From the NCBI GenBank assembly GCA_012520575.1, contig JAAYOB010000023.1, positions 62,001 to 126,000 on the forward strand: a stretch of DNA of 64,000 nt, given 5' to 3'. The stretch comes from Candidatus Stramentimicrobium fermentans (GTDB taxonomy: Bacteria > Atribacterota > Phoenicimicrobiia > Phoenicimicrobiales > Stramentimicrobiaceae). Position numbers and translations under genes: made by a program. The notes under the pieces are model-generated. The model searched no databases. It saw only the letters and a list, made by a program, of their open reading frames with translations, and was not told the origin of the DNA. This document shows positions 34,532 through 42,898 of this stretch, piece after piece. Numbering within the stretch: position 1 is the stretch's first letter; the number at the start of each line of letters is the position of its first letter.

Positions 34532-35164
34532 TTAAAACAGATAATAAACCAATTTTTCTAATTCAATAGCAATATCTATATGTTTAATTGATACTTCCGG
34601 TGGGTGCTTAATGTTGATAGGGGCAAAATTAAGTATAGACCTAACCCCTCCTCCTATCATCTTATAAGCTACTTCTTGAGCGGATTCGGCAGGAACCGTT
34701 ATAATACCGATGTTTATTTTCTGATCTTTTAAACATTTTTCCATTTTCTGAATATCTTGTATTTTAATATTATCTACTTTAGTACCTATCTTAGAAACAT
34801 CGTTATCGAAAACTAATTTAATATTAAAACCCCTTTTAGAAAAACCCTTGTAACGAAGGAGGGCGGTGCCGATATTGCCAACACCAACCAGGGCGACATC
34901 CCATTTTTGGCCAGCCCTCATTACTTCTTTTAATTGTTCAGTTAATCCGAATAGAGGATAGCCTACTCCTCTCTTCCCAAAGGCACCAAAATAGGAAAAG
35001 TCTTTTCTAATCTGACTGGAATTAATGCCGGTTATCTCTGACAACTTAGTAGAGGATATGGTAGGTAGATCGGTATCCTGCGCAAATTCAAGTAAAGACA
35101 GTAAAGTCCTATAATAAATTGGTAATCGACCAATAGTTGCTTGCGGAACATGTTTTTTTCTAAT
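34532..35164 (-). CDS. rex: redox-sensing transcriptional repressor Rex, no canonical start codon
   Basis: Rex senses NADH/NAD+ and represses fermentative and respiratory genes. The winged-helix domain is fully encoded: RKKHVPQATIGRLPIYYRTL, KLSEITGINSSQIRKDFSYF, and KRGVGYPL. The Rossmann domain follows with VALVGVGNIGTALL and an Asp-containing FDNDVSKIG. The first ordinary start in frame is TTG at 35044, which would delete most of the DNA-binding domain. The homologous region begins near an ATT (35164) or ATC (35167) codon, with an in-frame TGA just upstream. An AGAGG plus ATG at 35177 is in another frame. A rare AUU start or a one-base lesion are the options. Confidence 0.85.
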   Translation of the reverse strand: MRKKHVPQATIGRLPIYYRTLLSLLEFAQDTDLPTISSTKLSEITGINSSQIRKDFSYFGAFGKRGVGYPLFGLTEQLKEVMRAGQKWDVALVGVGNIGTALLRYKGFSKRGFNIKLVFDNDVSKIGTKVDNIKIQDIQKMEKCLKDQKINIGIITVPAESAQEVAYKMIGGGVRSILNFAPINIKHPPEVSIKHIDIAIELEKLVYYLF

Positions 35165-35196
35165 CTTGATAAGTCATGACCTCTTCTAAAGAGTGC

Positions 35197-35218
35197 GGGG
35201 ACTTAAAAAGTTGTCCCC
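35197..35218 (-). repeat. hairpin between the SPOR gene and rex
   Basis: A 6-bp stem GGGGAC/GTCCCC with a 10-base loop sits 13 bases after the SPOR gene stop and just ahead of the rex ribosome-binding region. No clear T tract follows on the minus strand, so it is a weak terminator or a leader structure for rex. Confidence 0.35.
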
Positions 35219-35230
35219 ATATCTATATTA

Positions 35231-35863
35231 TTATCTTTGGGTAAGCCAGGTCTCATAACCCATTCTTTTTAATTGCTTCAAGGCTTCTTCTGCTTGCCCC
35301 TTAGTTGCATAAGCACCAACTTGCACTTTAAAAGAATTATTTTGTTTTAAAACAAAAGTCTGAAATCCTCGACTTTCAATCTCTTTGGCTAGATTTCTCG
35401 CATTACTCTCTACGGAAAAAAAACCTACCTGCACAGTATATGCTGAGCCTGAGGGTGGCGTTATCTCGGCCTGTGGGGCATTCGTTTCTGGTTTTGAAGG
35501 GGTTTTAACTATAGGTTTAGCCGGTGTTGGCATTTGGCCTTCTTTAGGGGGTGTTTGTGCCATTGATGGGACCGGACTTTCTTTTTCAACCGGTTTTAGG
35601 GGGACCGTTTTATCTGGCTCAACTAATCCTTCGTTTTGGATAAATAGTTCATCGATTGCTCTTTGCTCTCCTTCACTAATTTTAACCATTTCCTCATCAG
35701 CTACAGTCTCTTGTTCGGCCTTGAATTCTTTGGGAGGTAAAAAACTTTTTTCTCGAGCCATATAAAATGCCACCGATAAGATTACAATCGCTCCAATCAG
35801 GATAATGAGAGTTTCCAGATTACTTCTGGTCTGCCTCTTATAGATTCGTCTGGTTCTTCTCAC
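35231..35863 (-). CDS. SPOR-domain membrane-anchored protein
   Basis: A 210-aa protein with a basic cytosolic start (MRRTRRIYKRQTRS), one membrane segment (about 17-35, LETLIILIGAIVILSVAFYM), a long Pro/Glu/Lys-rich linker (about 75-135) and a C-terminal SPOR domain (about 140-210, YTVQVGFFSVESNARNLAKE, FKVQVGAYATKGQAEEAL). SPOR domains bind denuded peptidoglycan at division sites. The start is GTG at 35863 behind AAAGGAGGGG. A separate promoter (35917-35945) suggests a monocistronic or rex-linked unit. Confidence 0.88.
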   Translation of the reverse strand: MRRTRRIYKRQTRSNLETLIILIGAIVILSVAFYMAREKSFLPPKEFKAEQETVADEEMVKISEGEQRAIDELFIQNEGLVEPDKTVPLKPVEKESPVPSMAQTPPKEGQMPTPAKPIVKTPSKPETNAPQAEITPPSGSAYTVQVGFFSVESNARNLAKEIESRGFQTFVLKQNNSFKVQVGAYATKGQAEEALKQLKRMGYETWLTQR

Positions 35864-36210
35864 TGGTATACCCCTCCTTTAAACAATACAGGGCATCAAG
35901 AATAGCTTTTGATATAATTTTACAATTCTTTTAACATTACTGCAACTTTTTATAACTTTTTTTAAGATTATGTCGGCAGTATCTCAATTGTTTTTTCTGC
36001 TCAAGGTTTGGTTTAATTGACCGTTTAATAATAAATATCAGCTAATCCCGCTTGTATGAATTATGATATTATATTAATATTATCTTAACCTTCTATTTAG
36101 TTGAATATAAGCTAGTGTAATAATTTTACAATAAAGAATAGTTGTATATTTTATAGTGTTCCCAATCTAAAAAAATACTATTTCGCTGGGACTAACTATT
36201 ATTTTCTGCT
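35864..36210. other. divergent intergenic region, SPOR gene versus hydrogenase protease gene
   Basis: This is 347 AT-rich bases separating the only plus-strand gene from its divergent neighbour. A good minus-strand promoter for the SPOR gene is present (listed separately). The plus-strand promoter for the protease is not clear; TTTACA at 36127 with an AT-rich stretch about 18 bases on is the best, weak, candidate. Confidence 0.5.
35917..35945 (-). promoter_or_regulatory. promoter of the SPOR-domain gene
   Basis: Minus strand: -35 TTGCAG (35945-35940), 17-base spacer, -10 TAAAAT (35922-35917), about 55 bases before the GTG start of the SPOR gene. Confidence 0.6.
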
Positions 36211-36657
36211 ATGTCTAAAAATTTTCTTTTAGGAATAGGTAATTCTTTACGGACCGATGATGGTGCCGGCTCTTTTGTTGCTCAACATTTCCAGCACCAT
36301 AACTGGAGAGTTATAGATGGTCAGACAGCCCCAGAAAACTATGCCTCAGTAATAAAAAAATTCCGTCCAGACCTTTTGATAATTATCGATGCTGTGGAAA
36401 TGAACCTTAGAGCAGGTACTATAAGGCTAATTCCTTTAGAAAAAATTGCTTCTTTCCAATTTTCCACTCATTATTTGCCTTTATCCTATTTGGTGGAATA
36501 TGTGGCTCCTTATTGCTCAAATATAATACTAATAGGCATACAACCATTATCTACTGAATTGGGTGAAAATTTAAGTGAACCTGTACTAAAAGCATGTTAT
36601 CTGCTTATTGACCTATTGCAAGATAACAGACTAAGCTCCATTCCAATTTTAACCTGA
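36211..36657 (+). CDS. HycI-type hydrogenase maturation endopeptidase
   Basis: A 148-aa aspartic-type maturation protease of the HyaD/HycI family, which removes the C-terminal extension of the NiFe large subunit once nickel is inserted. LGIGNSLRTDDGAGSFVAQH (first metal ligand Asp16 or 17), LLIIIDAVEM (Asp60) and FSTHYLPLSYL (His87) give the nickel-sensing residues. STH-LPLS is the pattern of the group-4 (HycI) branch, fitting the mbh large subunit at 38.4-39.6 kb with its cleavable 32-residue tail. It is the only plus-strand protein gene in the window, convergent with the mbh operon. The ATG at 36211 lacks an obvious ribosome binding site. Confidence 0.9.
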   Translation: MSKNFLLGIGNSLRTDDGAGSFVAQHFQHHNWRVIDGQTAPENYASVIKKFRPDLLIIIDAVEMNLRAGTIRLIPLEKIASFQFSTHYLPLSYLVEYVAPYCSNIILIGIQPLSTELGENLSEPVLKACYLLIDLLQDNRLSSIPILT

Positions 36658-36777
36658 TTCTTACTCTGACTCAATTTATTTCTACATCCAATAAGATTTT
36701 ATCTTGCTATAGAATAAAAACTTTACTTGAACTGCAGAGAAAAATAGTGGGAATTCATATCTTCTCTGTTAGCTAAA

Positions 36778-37185
36778 TTATTTAACAATTAATTCCGGGG
36801 CATGCCGGTCCTCATTTGCTAACAAAAAATCTTCAGACATACTCAGCACATTGACCGGGCAAATATCATTACACTGTGAACAAAAGATACAGCGGTCAAT
36901 TCTAATCTTTATTTTTTTATCTTCAGGTAAAAATTCAATCGCCCGAGAAGGACATACCTTTATACATAAGCGGCACCCGATACATTTTTCCCGATCATAG
37001 GTTATTTTTCCTCTAAATTTTTCCGGAACTGTAACCGGTGCATTAATCTCAGCTTCACCATCCTGTACTTTATTGATAAGCTCGGTAACGGTTATTTTAC
37101 CGGGATGGTGTTTCACCGGAAAACAATTTGTAGTCGGTTTGCGTATCAGTTGTTTTATTAATTCCCATATTAACGGGGTCGGCAT
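36778..37185 (-). CDS. mbhN: membrane-bound hydrogenase 2x[4Fe-4S] subunit (MbhN, NuoI-like)
   Basis: A 135-aa ferredoxin-like subunit with two complete 4Fe-4S motifs, CIGCRLCIKVCP (C68, 71, 74, 78) and CIFCSQCNDICP (C99, 102, 105, 109). In Mbh it accepts electrons from ferredoxin and passes them to MbhJ. The ATG at 37185 is chosen because AAGAGGTG lies 7 bases upstream. It is the last gene of the operon, separated from mbhM by an unusually long 200-base spacer with a hairpin. Confidence 0.92.
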   Translation of the reverse strand: MPTPLIWELIKQLIRKPTTNCFPVKHHPGKITVTELINKVQDGEAEINAPVTVPEKFRGKITYDREKCIGCRLCIKVCPSRAIEFLPEDKKIKIRIDRCIFCSQCNDICPVNVLSMSEDFLLANEDRHAPELIVK

Positions 37186-37215
37186 AATCAAACACCTCTT
37201 TCGTCTGCACTGTGT

Positions 37216-37247
37216 GCCATCAGAGTAAAAACTTCCACACTGATGGC
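37216..37247 (-). repeat. hairpin in the mbhM-mbhN spacer
   Basis: A perfect 8-bp inverted repeat GCCATCAG/CTGATGGC with a 16-base loop stands about 30 bases ahead of the mbhN start. No T tract follows on the minus strand. All other mbh genes overlap or are nearly contiguous, so this spacer may set mbhN expression by processing or attenuation. Confidence 0.45.
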
Positions 37248-37386
37248 TTGCAGCTTTAAATTTTTTGTTGTAAAAGCATATTTACGGTATAGATGTTAAA
37301 AACACCAAAATTAATTTTTCATGAACTATATTCTTTAGTAAAACACTAAGATTATCTTCTTGTAAACGATACTATCCGGATTAATC

Positions 37387-38394
37387 TTATATCAGATAGT
37401 CAACTGCCATAAACAATAAACCGATTAGCCCTATTACCGATAAAAAGATTAAATAGGCCGAGGAGGCTTGATCTATCTTCAATCGTGCCAAAGCAACACG
37501 GATAAAGGTTACTTCAAAGAATAGAACCACAAATAATTTAACAAAAAAGAATAGTATGTCCATAATATAGGCCGGGAATCCGCTTAAAGAGAGTAATGGT
37601 GATATATTATAAGGAAAAAATAACACTATAGTCAGGGTTCCCATTACCACCATTTTAACCGCATTGGTCAGTTCAAATAAAGCCAAGTTACGACCGGAAT
37701 ACTCCACCAGGACACCACCGGCTAATTCCGTTTCCGCCTCAGGTGTATCGAAAGGTACAACGGATAACTCAGCCGGAGTAACTATAACCAAGGTAAATAG
37801 CAATAGTATGGCACCTAAGAAACCGAGTGGGCCAACTATGCCCCAGATAGGATTAGTGCTGAACGATGCTAGTGAAAAGACTTTTAGTCCGGGAAAGGCT
37901 AGATTCAGGCGCCAGCCTAAAACAATAACGGTGGTCACTAAGGGTAGCTCATAACTCATCAACAGGACCATCTCTCTTTGTGCTCCGATGCTGGCATAAG
38001 AAGAGCCAGAGGAAAACCCTCCTGTCACCAGAGCAACGGCAGGCATAGCAAGTAAATAGACAATCAGTATTAAATCACCGGAATTGGCAAACAGTGCCGG
38101 TATAGGACCAAATGGGAGATAGAATAAAATGGTTATTGTAGATACTAATGCCAGAACCGGTGCACCGTTAAAAATCCAGGGAACTGCATTTTTAGGAACA
38201 ATATTCTCTTTGATCATCAGCTTAAAAAAGTCCAAAAAAGGCTGTCTGATAGGAGGCCCTACACGAGATTGCAACAAGGCTGCCAATTTACGGTCAATAC
38301 CTTTATAAAACAGCCCTATTATTACCCCTAATACTGCAATTAGCAACGTACCTAAGATTTTTAAAATAAAAATAAAGATACTGCTTACGCTCAT
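37387..38394 (-). CDS. mbhM: membrane-bound hydrogenase membrane anchor subunit (MbhM, NuoH-like)
   Basis: A 335-aa NuoH/HycD family integral membrane protein with about eight helices. Conserved loops are YKGIDRKLAALLQSRVGPP near residue 30 (the KxxAxxQxRxGP pattern), GSSYASIGAQREMVLLMSYE, and PFDTPEAETELAGGVLVEYSG with its Glu-rich quinone-loop equivalent. It links the hydrogenase module to the antiporter module. It overlaps mbhL by 4 bases. Confidence 0.95.
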   Translation of the reverse strand: MSVSSIFIFILKILGTLLIAVLGVIIGLFYKGIDRKLAALLQSRVGPPIRQPFLDFFKLMIKENIVPKNAVPWIFNGAPVLALVSTITILFYLPFGPIPALFANSGDLILIVYLLAMPAVALVTGGFSSGSSYASIGAQREMVLLMSYELPLVTTVIVLGWRLNLAFPGLKVFSLASFSTNPIWGIVGPLGFLGAILLLFTLVIVTPAELSVVPFDTPEAETELAGGVLVEYSGRNLALFELTNAVKMVVMGTLTIVLFFPYNISPLLSLSGFPAYIMDILFFFVKLFVVLFFEVTFIRVALARLKIDQASSAYLIFLSVIGLIGLLFMAVDYLI

Positions 38395-39614
38395 TTCATC
38401 ATCCTCCTGGTTTTAGCAATACTCAATTTTATTAAATCTTCCCTGGTAAGCACCTGTTGTTGATTGGTCTTGGATTCTACCAGTGTTACCCTATCCATGC
38501 AACCTATGCAGGGGTCAATAGATGCTGTGACAATAGGGATATCGGCTATTTCTTGGCCCTGCAGCATGGGTATCCAGGACATCAGATTGTTATATGTTGG
38601 GGCTCTCGCTCTCCAAACTTCCGGATTCTCTGATTCATTTAATTTTATATAATGGATGGCTTCACCGCGAGGAGCTTCATGTCTGCCCACTCCTTCACCC
38701 TTTGCTTTTTTTAAAACAGCAAGCAGTTTCGCCAGTTTAGGCTCTGAAACAATATCCCCCTCAGGCAAGTTATCTAAACAGTATTCGATAATCTCTACTG
38801 ATTGAGCAACTTCCAATATTCTAACTATAATACGGTCAAAAACATCTCCTTTAACTTCGCCGGTGAAGAAATCCGGTGTTATAGCTTTGATATCCATATC
38901 GGCATAGGCAGAATAAGGTTGGTCCTGTCTGATATCTTTTTTGATTCCCGACGCTCTTGCAGTAGGTCCCACGCTGGCTAAATGTAAAGCCTGCTCATAA
39001 GTCAAAATACCCACATTCTTAGTTCTTATGGCAATACTGGGGTCTTTTAGAAAGACATTTTCTAAAGTCTGATAAGTCTCTTTATAATAATCCAGAGTCT
39101 TTCTGATACGAGGTAAGTGCTCTTCGGTAATATCTCTTCTAACCCCTCCAATCATAAACATGCCATAGTTAATCCGGTTACCGGTAAGCAATTCCAGGAG
39201 GTCCAGCACCTCTTCCCGTACTTTCCAGGAAAGGTATAATACTGAATTAAATCCTAACTCCTCTGCAGCTATTCCGGCCCACAATATATGGGACTGTATT
39301 CTTTCTAATTCAGCAATGATAACTCTGATATATTCCGCCCTGGGCGGCACTTCAATGCCGGCGGCATTTTCTACGGCACGGCAAAAGGCATAGGGATGTG
39401 AGGCAGAACATATACCGCATATTCGCTCAGCCAGATAAATTATCTGGATAATGTTCCTATTTCTGCCCATAAATTCGATGCCTCGATGATTATCGCCGGG
39501 GACCAGGTCAACCCTTTCAATTCTTTCACCGGTTATCTCAAAATTGAAGGTCATCGGTTCCGCCAATGAGGGATGAATGGGACCAATAGGTATTTTATAG
39601 GTAGTTTTACTCAA
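38391..39614 (-). CDS. mbhL: membrane-bound [NiFe] hydrogenase large subunit (MbhL)
   Basis: A 407-aa group 4 NiFe large subunit. Both nickel-binding motifs are present: L1 ERICGICSASH (C66, C69) and L2 DPCIGCMDR (C369, C372), so it is a true hydrogenase rather than a NuoD-type subunit. After Arg375 a 32-residue tail remains, the expected substrate of the HycI-type protease at 36211. It reduces protons with electrons from MbhJ. Both flanking genes are within 12 bases. Confidence 0.97.
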   Translation of the reverse strand: MSKTTYKIPIGPIHPSLAEPMTFNFEITGERIERVDLVPGDNHRGIEFMGRNRNIIQIIYLAERICGICSASHPYAFCRAVENAAGIEVPPRAEYIRVIIAELERIQSHILWAGIAAEELGFNSVLYLSWKVREEVLDLLELLTGNRINYGMFMIGGVRRDITEEHLPRIRKTLDYYKETYQTLENVFLKDPSIAIRTKNVGILTYEQALHLASVGPTARASGIKKDIRQDQPYSAYADMDIKAITPDFFTGEVKGDVFDRIIVRILEVAQSVEIIEYCLDNLPEGDIVSEPKLAKLLAVLKKAKGEGVGRHEAPRGEAIHYIKLNESENPEVWRARAPTYNNLMSWIPMLQGQEIADIPIVTASIDPCIGCMDRVTLVESKTNQQQVLTREDLIKLSIAKTRRMMK

Positions 39615-39625
39615 TTGTAATCACC

Positions 39626-40141
39626 TCAGCTTTCCTGTTGAACGAGTTCGTCCAAGCCTTTTTGTTCTTTTCTAAGAGGAAAGACGTCTTTGGGGAAGTC
39701 TTCCGGTAAAAAGATATTACGCATTTCCGGAAGCCCTATAAATTCTACTCCGAACATCTCTTTGATTTCCCTCTCAGTTGTTTGAGCTCCAGGAAGTAAA
39801 TCAGTTATACTATCTATAGATGGCTTTTCTCTTTCTAAACTGACTTTTAGGTTGAGTGAAATTTCTTTAAACTTTTCTCCATAAAAAAGGGTAAAGAGAT
39901 AGGTCAAATCAATACTTTCCCCAGTATCATTACCAACAATTATGGCGATGTGGGGATAGTGCAGACTCATTAATAATTTTACCGTATCTCTGAATTTCTC
40001 TTTTTTTACTTCTAACCAGATATTATAAAACTCTTCCTCTTTAATTCCCGCTTTTCCAGTTGCGATATGACTATCTAAAATATTGTCTTTTAAATTTTCT
40101 TTTAAAAATGATAATAAATTTTTGGGATTTAAAAACTCCAT
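39626..40141 (-). CDS. mbhK: membrane-bound hydrogenase subunit MbhK (NuoC-like)
   Basis: A 171-aa NuoC-like 30-kDa-subunit homologue: the segment LLPGAQTTEREIKEMFGVEF, then FLPEDFPKDVFPLRKEQ, is the family signature. It has no metal site and acts as a structural partner of MbhL in the peripheral arm. The N-terminal 80 residues are divergent. It is in the standard mbhJ-mbhK-mbhL order. Confidence 0.93.
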   Translation of the reverse strand: MEFLNPKNLLSFLKENLKDNILDSHIATGKAGIKEEEFYNIWLEVKKEKFRDTVKLLMSLHYPHIAIIVGNDTGESIDLTYLFTLFYGEKFKEISLNLKVSLEREKPSIDSITDLLPGAQTTEREIKEMFGVEFIGLPEMRNIFLPEDFPKDVFPLRKEQKGLDELVQQES

Positions 40142-40169
40142 ATTATCACCTGAGCCCTCTCATTATATT

Positions 40170-40637
40170 TTAAGCATTAACCTCTGCTATTTTCTTTTCA
40201 ATGTCAGCACCAGAGCCTCTTAACCTTTCTAACTTCAACCATGCTTGTAAAACACCGTTTATGATGGCTTCCGGCCTTACCGGGCAACCGGGAACATAGA
40301 CATCCACCGGTATATGTTTGTCTACCGGACCAACTACATTATAGGAATCATAAAACACTCCTCCACTGGTTCCACATGCTCCCACTACGATTACCGCTTT
40401 AGGGTCAGGAGTCTGCTCGTATATCAATTTTAATCTGGGCAGCATTTTCCTATTTACAGGGCCTGTTACCAGTAAAACATCGGCATGCCTGGGAGTTCCC
40501 ACTAACTTGATGCCAAATCTTTCCACATCATATCTAGGTGTCAAGAGAGCTACTATCTCTATATCACACCCATTGCAAGAACCGGTATTTAAATGGAATA
40601 CCCATAAGGAACGATCGAAATAGTTATCTAATTTCAT
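40170..40637 (-). CDS. mbhJ: membrane-bound hydrogenase small subunit (MbhJ, NuoB-like)
   Basis: A 155-aa NuoB/HycG-like subunit carrying the proximal 4Fe-4S cluster. Ligands are visible as SCNGC (C21, C24), GACG (C88) and PGCP (C118). It passes electrons to the NiFe site of MbhL. No twin-arginine signal, as expected for a cytosol-facing group 4 enzyme. Confidence 0.96.
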   Translation of the reverse strand: MKLDNYFDRSLWVFHLNTGSCNGCDIEIVALLTPRYDVERFGIKLVGTPRHADVLLVTGPVNRKMLPRLKLIYEQTPDPKAVIVVGACGTSGGVFYDSYNVVGPVDKHIPVDVYVPGCPVRPEAIINGVLQAWLKLERLRGSGADIEKKIAEVNA

Positions 40638-40641
40638 TATA

Positions 40642-40983
40642 CTAACTCACCCCAACTATAATAAAGATAATAGCCATTATTAAGATAATCCAGCCGCTGT
40701 AATCGTTAATGCTTCCGGTATGCATCTTGACCAGAGGCTCATAATAATTTTTTAAAGCCTCGGTAAATCCCCAGTAGATATGGCTTGCTCCAACATGAGA
40801 ATCTTCTTTACTTATTTCCGGGTTACCGGAAAGAAAGGGTTTAGTCTGGTTGGTACCTTTCTTATATTTCTCTTCACCTTCATTCCGTAAATAGATAACC
40901 CCTGCTCCGATTATCAGTACGGCTATGAACCATATTAGTGCATTCCAGTGACCACTCCCTGTTTCCAATAAGCCAATATTCAT
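40642..40983 (-). CDS. mbhI: membrane-bound hydrogenase subunit MbhI
   Basis: A 113-aa protein with two membrane helices (about 15-32 and 93-112) separated by a hydrophilic loop. By position between mbhH (MrpD-like) and mbhJ, and by the segment SHIYWGFTEALKNYYEPLVKMH, it corresponds to MbhI, which bridges the antiporter and hydrogenase modules. Its sequence is divergent, so the assignment leans on gene order. Confidence 0.82.
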   Translation of the reverse strand: MNIGLLETGSGHWNALIWFIAVLIIGAGVIYLRNEGEEKYKKGTNQTKPFLSGNPEISKEDSHVGASHIYWGFTEALKNYYEPLVKMHTGSINDYSGWIILIMAIIFIIVGVS

Positions 40984-40984
40984 A

Positions 40985-42553
40985 TTACATTCCTCCTAAA
41001 ATTGTTGAGGTGTAGTGAGATTGATTAATTAAAGCCATCACAGCAGGATGCACAATATATTTAACAATGAGATTGGGGAATAGTCCAAAAAAGATAATGA
41101 TGATGCTTAAAACCGCCATAGCGAACACCATACTCTTAGGTACTTCCTGTACTGACTTATACTGCTCCAGCTGCGGTCCTAAAAATGCACTATGGAATAT
41201 TTTTACAAAAGAAGCCAGAGTTAAAATACTGACCAGCATGGCAATAATGGCCAGCAGCGGATTGAACTGATAGACCGATTCATAGATAATCAATTTGGAG
41301 GCAAACCCATTGAATGGCGGAATCCCGGCTATAGCTGCTGCTCCAATAATATAAAATAAAGTAGTATAAGACATATTATGAGCTAATCCGCCCATTTTAT
41401 TCAAATCTCTGGTCCCGGTCCTATAAAATAAAGCACCTGCTGTTAAAAACAAGAGCCCCTTATACAAGGCATTATTAATAATATGAAAGATTCCGCCCTC
41501 CATTGCTTTTATCCCATAGCTTGCTAATGCTGCCGGATTGGCTAAAACTGCTAGCCCTACTCCCACTCCTAAAAGCATATACCCGGTCTGAGAAATAGAG
41601 TGATAGGCCATCAGGCGCTTAATATCCTTCTGTATAACGGCCATGGTAACACCGATAAACATGGAGAGGACTCCTAAAATAATAAGAATCCAACCCACGG
41701 TTACCGTGTTTAAAGTAACATTATAGAGCGAAAAGATAATCCTAAAAAGTGCATATAGACTGGCTTGGCTGGTGGCAACTAAAACCACAGTAATTGCTGA
41801 TGGTGCTTCAGAATAGGCATCAGGAGTCCACATATGCATGGGTACCGCCCCGGATTTCATAGCCAACATGGTAAGAAAAAGTATCAAGGCCATCTTATCC
41901 AATTTAGTAAATTGCATAAAACTCGCAATGGCCGCCATGTTTAAAGTGCCGTATTGTCCATAGAACAACCCGATAGCAAATAATACCATCAGCGCAGAAA
42001 TAGAGCTGATTACCATATATTTGATGGCTGCCTCTGCCGGCTCTCCATTGAAAGTACTGCGAAAACTAATCAGGGCAACCGAGGAAATAGAAGAAATTTC
42101 AAAAAAAACAAAGAAGTTAAATATGTCACCGGTTAATTCCATTCCAAACATACTGGTAGCCAAAAGAAGAAGGAGAGTATAATATTTATCCACTCCGCTA
42201 TAATCTTCCATATAAGAGATAGAGTAAACAGCAGCCAAAAAAGAAATTACGGCTGTTATTAAAGCCATAAATATTCCCATAGCATCTATCTGGAAAATGA
42301 TACGGATGGGAAAAGTATATCCGGATGGCAATGCCAGTCCCGCCTCACCTCCCCCAAAGACATAGACAATGGTACCATTGGTGAGAATCTGTCCGGCCAT
42401 AAGAAGGGTTAAGAGCAGAGTTACTCCAAATACAGCAGAAACAAACCAGCTAATCTTCTTGTAATTAAACCGACCCAATATTGGTGTGACAAAAGCCGCT
42501 AACAGGGGTAGGGCAATTACCAGAGCAGGTGCATGCATCAAAATCCCATTCAT
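40985..42553 (-). CDS. mbhH: membrane-bound hydrogenase antiporter-like subunit MbhH (MrpD/NuoL-like)
   Basis: A 522-aa polytopic protein (about 14 helices) of the proton-conducting NuoL/M/N and MrpA/D family. It shows FNFFVFFEISSISSVALISF (helix-5 Glu), MWTPDAYSEAPSAITVVLVA, and KRLMAYHSISQTGYMLLG (key Lys and His). It is one of the ion-translocating parts. It overlaps mbhG by 4 bases. Confidence 0.95.
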   Translation of the reverse strand: MNGILMHAPALVIALPLLAAFVTPILGRFNYKKISWFVSAVFGVTLLLTLLMAGQILTNGTIVYVFGGGEAGLALPSGYTFPIRIIFQIDAMGIFMALITAVISFLAAVYSISYMEDYSGVDKYYTLLLLLATSMFGMELTGDIFNFFVFFEISSISSVALISFRSTFNGEPAEAAIKYMVISSISALMVLFAIGLFYGQYGTLNMAAIASFMQFTKLDKMALILFLTMLAMKSGAVPMHMWTPDAYSEAPSAITVVLVATSQASLYALFRIIFSLYNVTLNTVTVGWILIILGVLSMFIGVTMAVIQKDIKRLMAYHSISQTGYMLLGVGVGLAVLANPAALASYGIKAMEGGIFHIINNALYKGLLFLTAGALFYRTGTRDLNKMGGLAHNMSYTTLFYIIGAAAIAGIPPFNGFASKLIIYESVYQFNPLLAIIAMLVSILTLASFVKIFHSAFLGPQLEQYKSVQEVPKSMVFAMAVLSIIIIFFGLFPNLIVKYIVHPAVMALINQSHYTSTILGGM

Positions 42554-42897
42554 CCTCTTAACCTCCTTATCTCATCTGTTTCTATGGTGCCATATTGTTT
42601 ATAAAGAATCATGGCGATAGATAGAACCAGAGCTGTAGTTGCTACACCGATTACGATGCTGGTCAGGCATAGCGCTTGTGGTGTGGGTAGTACCATTTTG
42701 ACCCCCTCCGGCGCCATAGTATAAATAGGGGCCACCCCGCCCTTGCGATATCCTAAGGTAATCAGAAATAAATTGACACCGCCTTCAAGTAAAGTTAAGC
42801 CTATAGCAATTTTAATTAAATTCTTTTTAAACATTAGGGAATACATCCCTAATGCAATTAGCATAATCACAGCAACAAAGGGGAAATTTCCTATCAT
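42550..42897 (-). CDS. mbhG: Mrp-type antiporter subunit MbhG (MrpC/NuoK-like)
   Basis: A 115-aa, three-helix MnhC/NuoK-like subunit. IAIGLTLLEGGVNLFLITLGY contains the conserved membrane Glu of this family, and ALCLTSIVIGVATTALVLSIA the third helix. It overlaps mbhH and abuts mbhF. Confidence 0.94.
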   Translation of the reverse strand: MIGNFPFVAVIMLIALGMYSLMFKKNLIKIAIGLTLLEGGVNLFLITLGYRKGGVAPIYTMAPEGVKMVLPTPQALCLTSIVIGVATTALVLSIAMILYKQYGTIETDEIRRLRG

Positions 42898-42898
42898 A

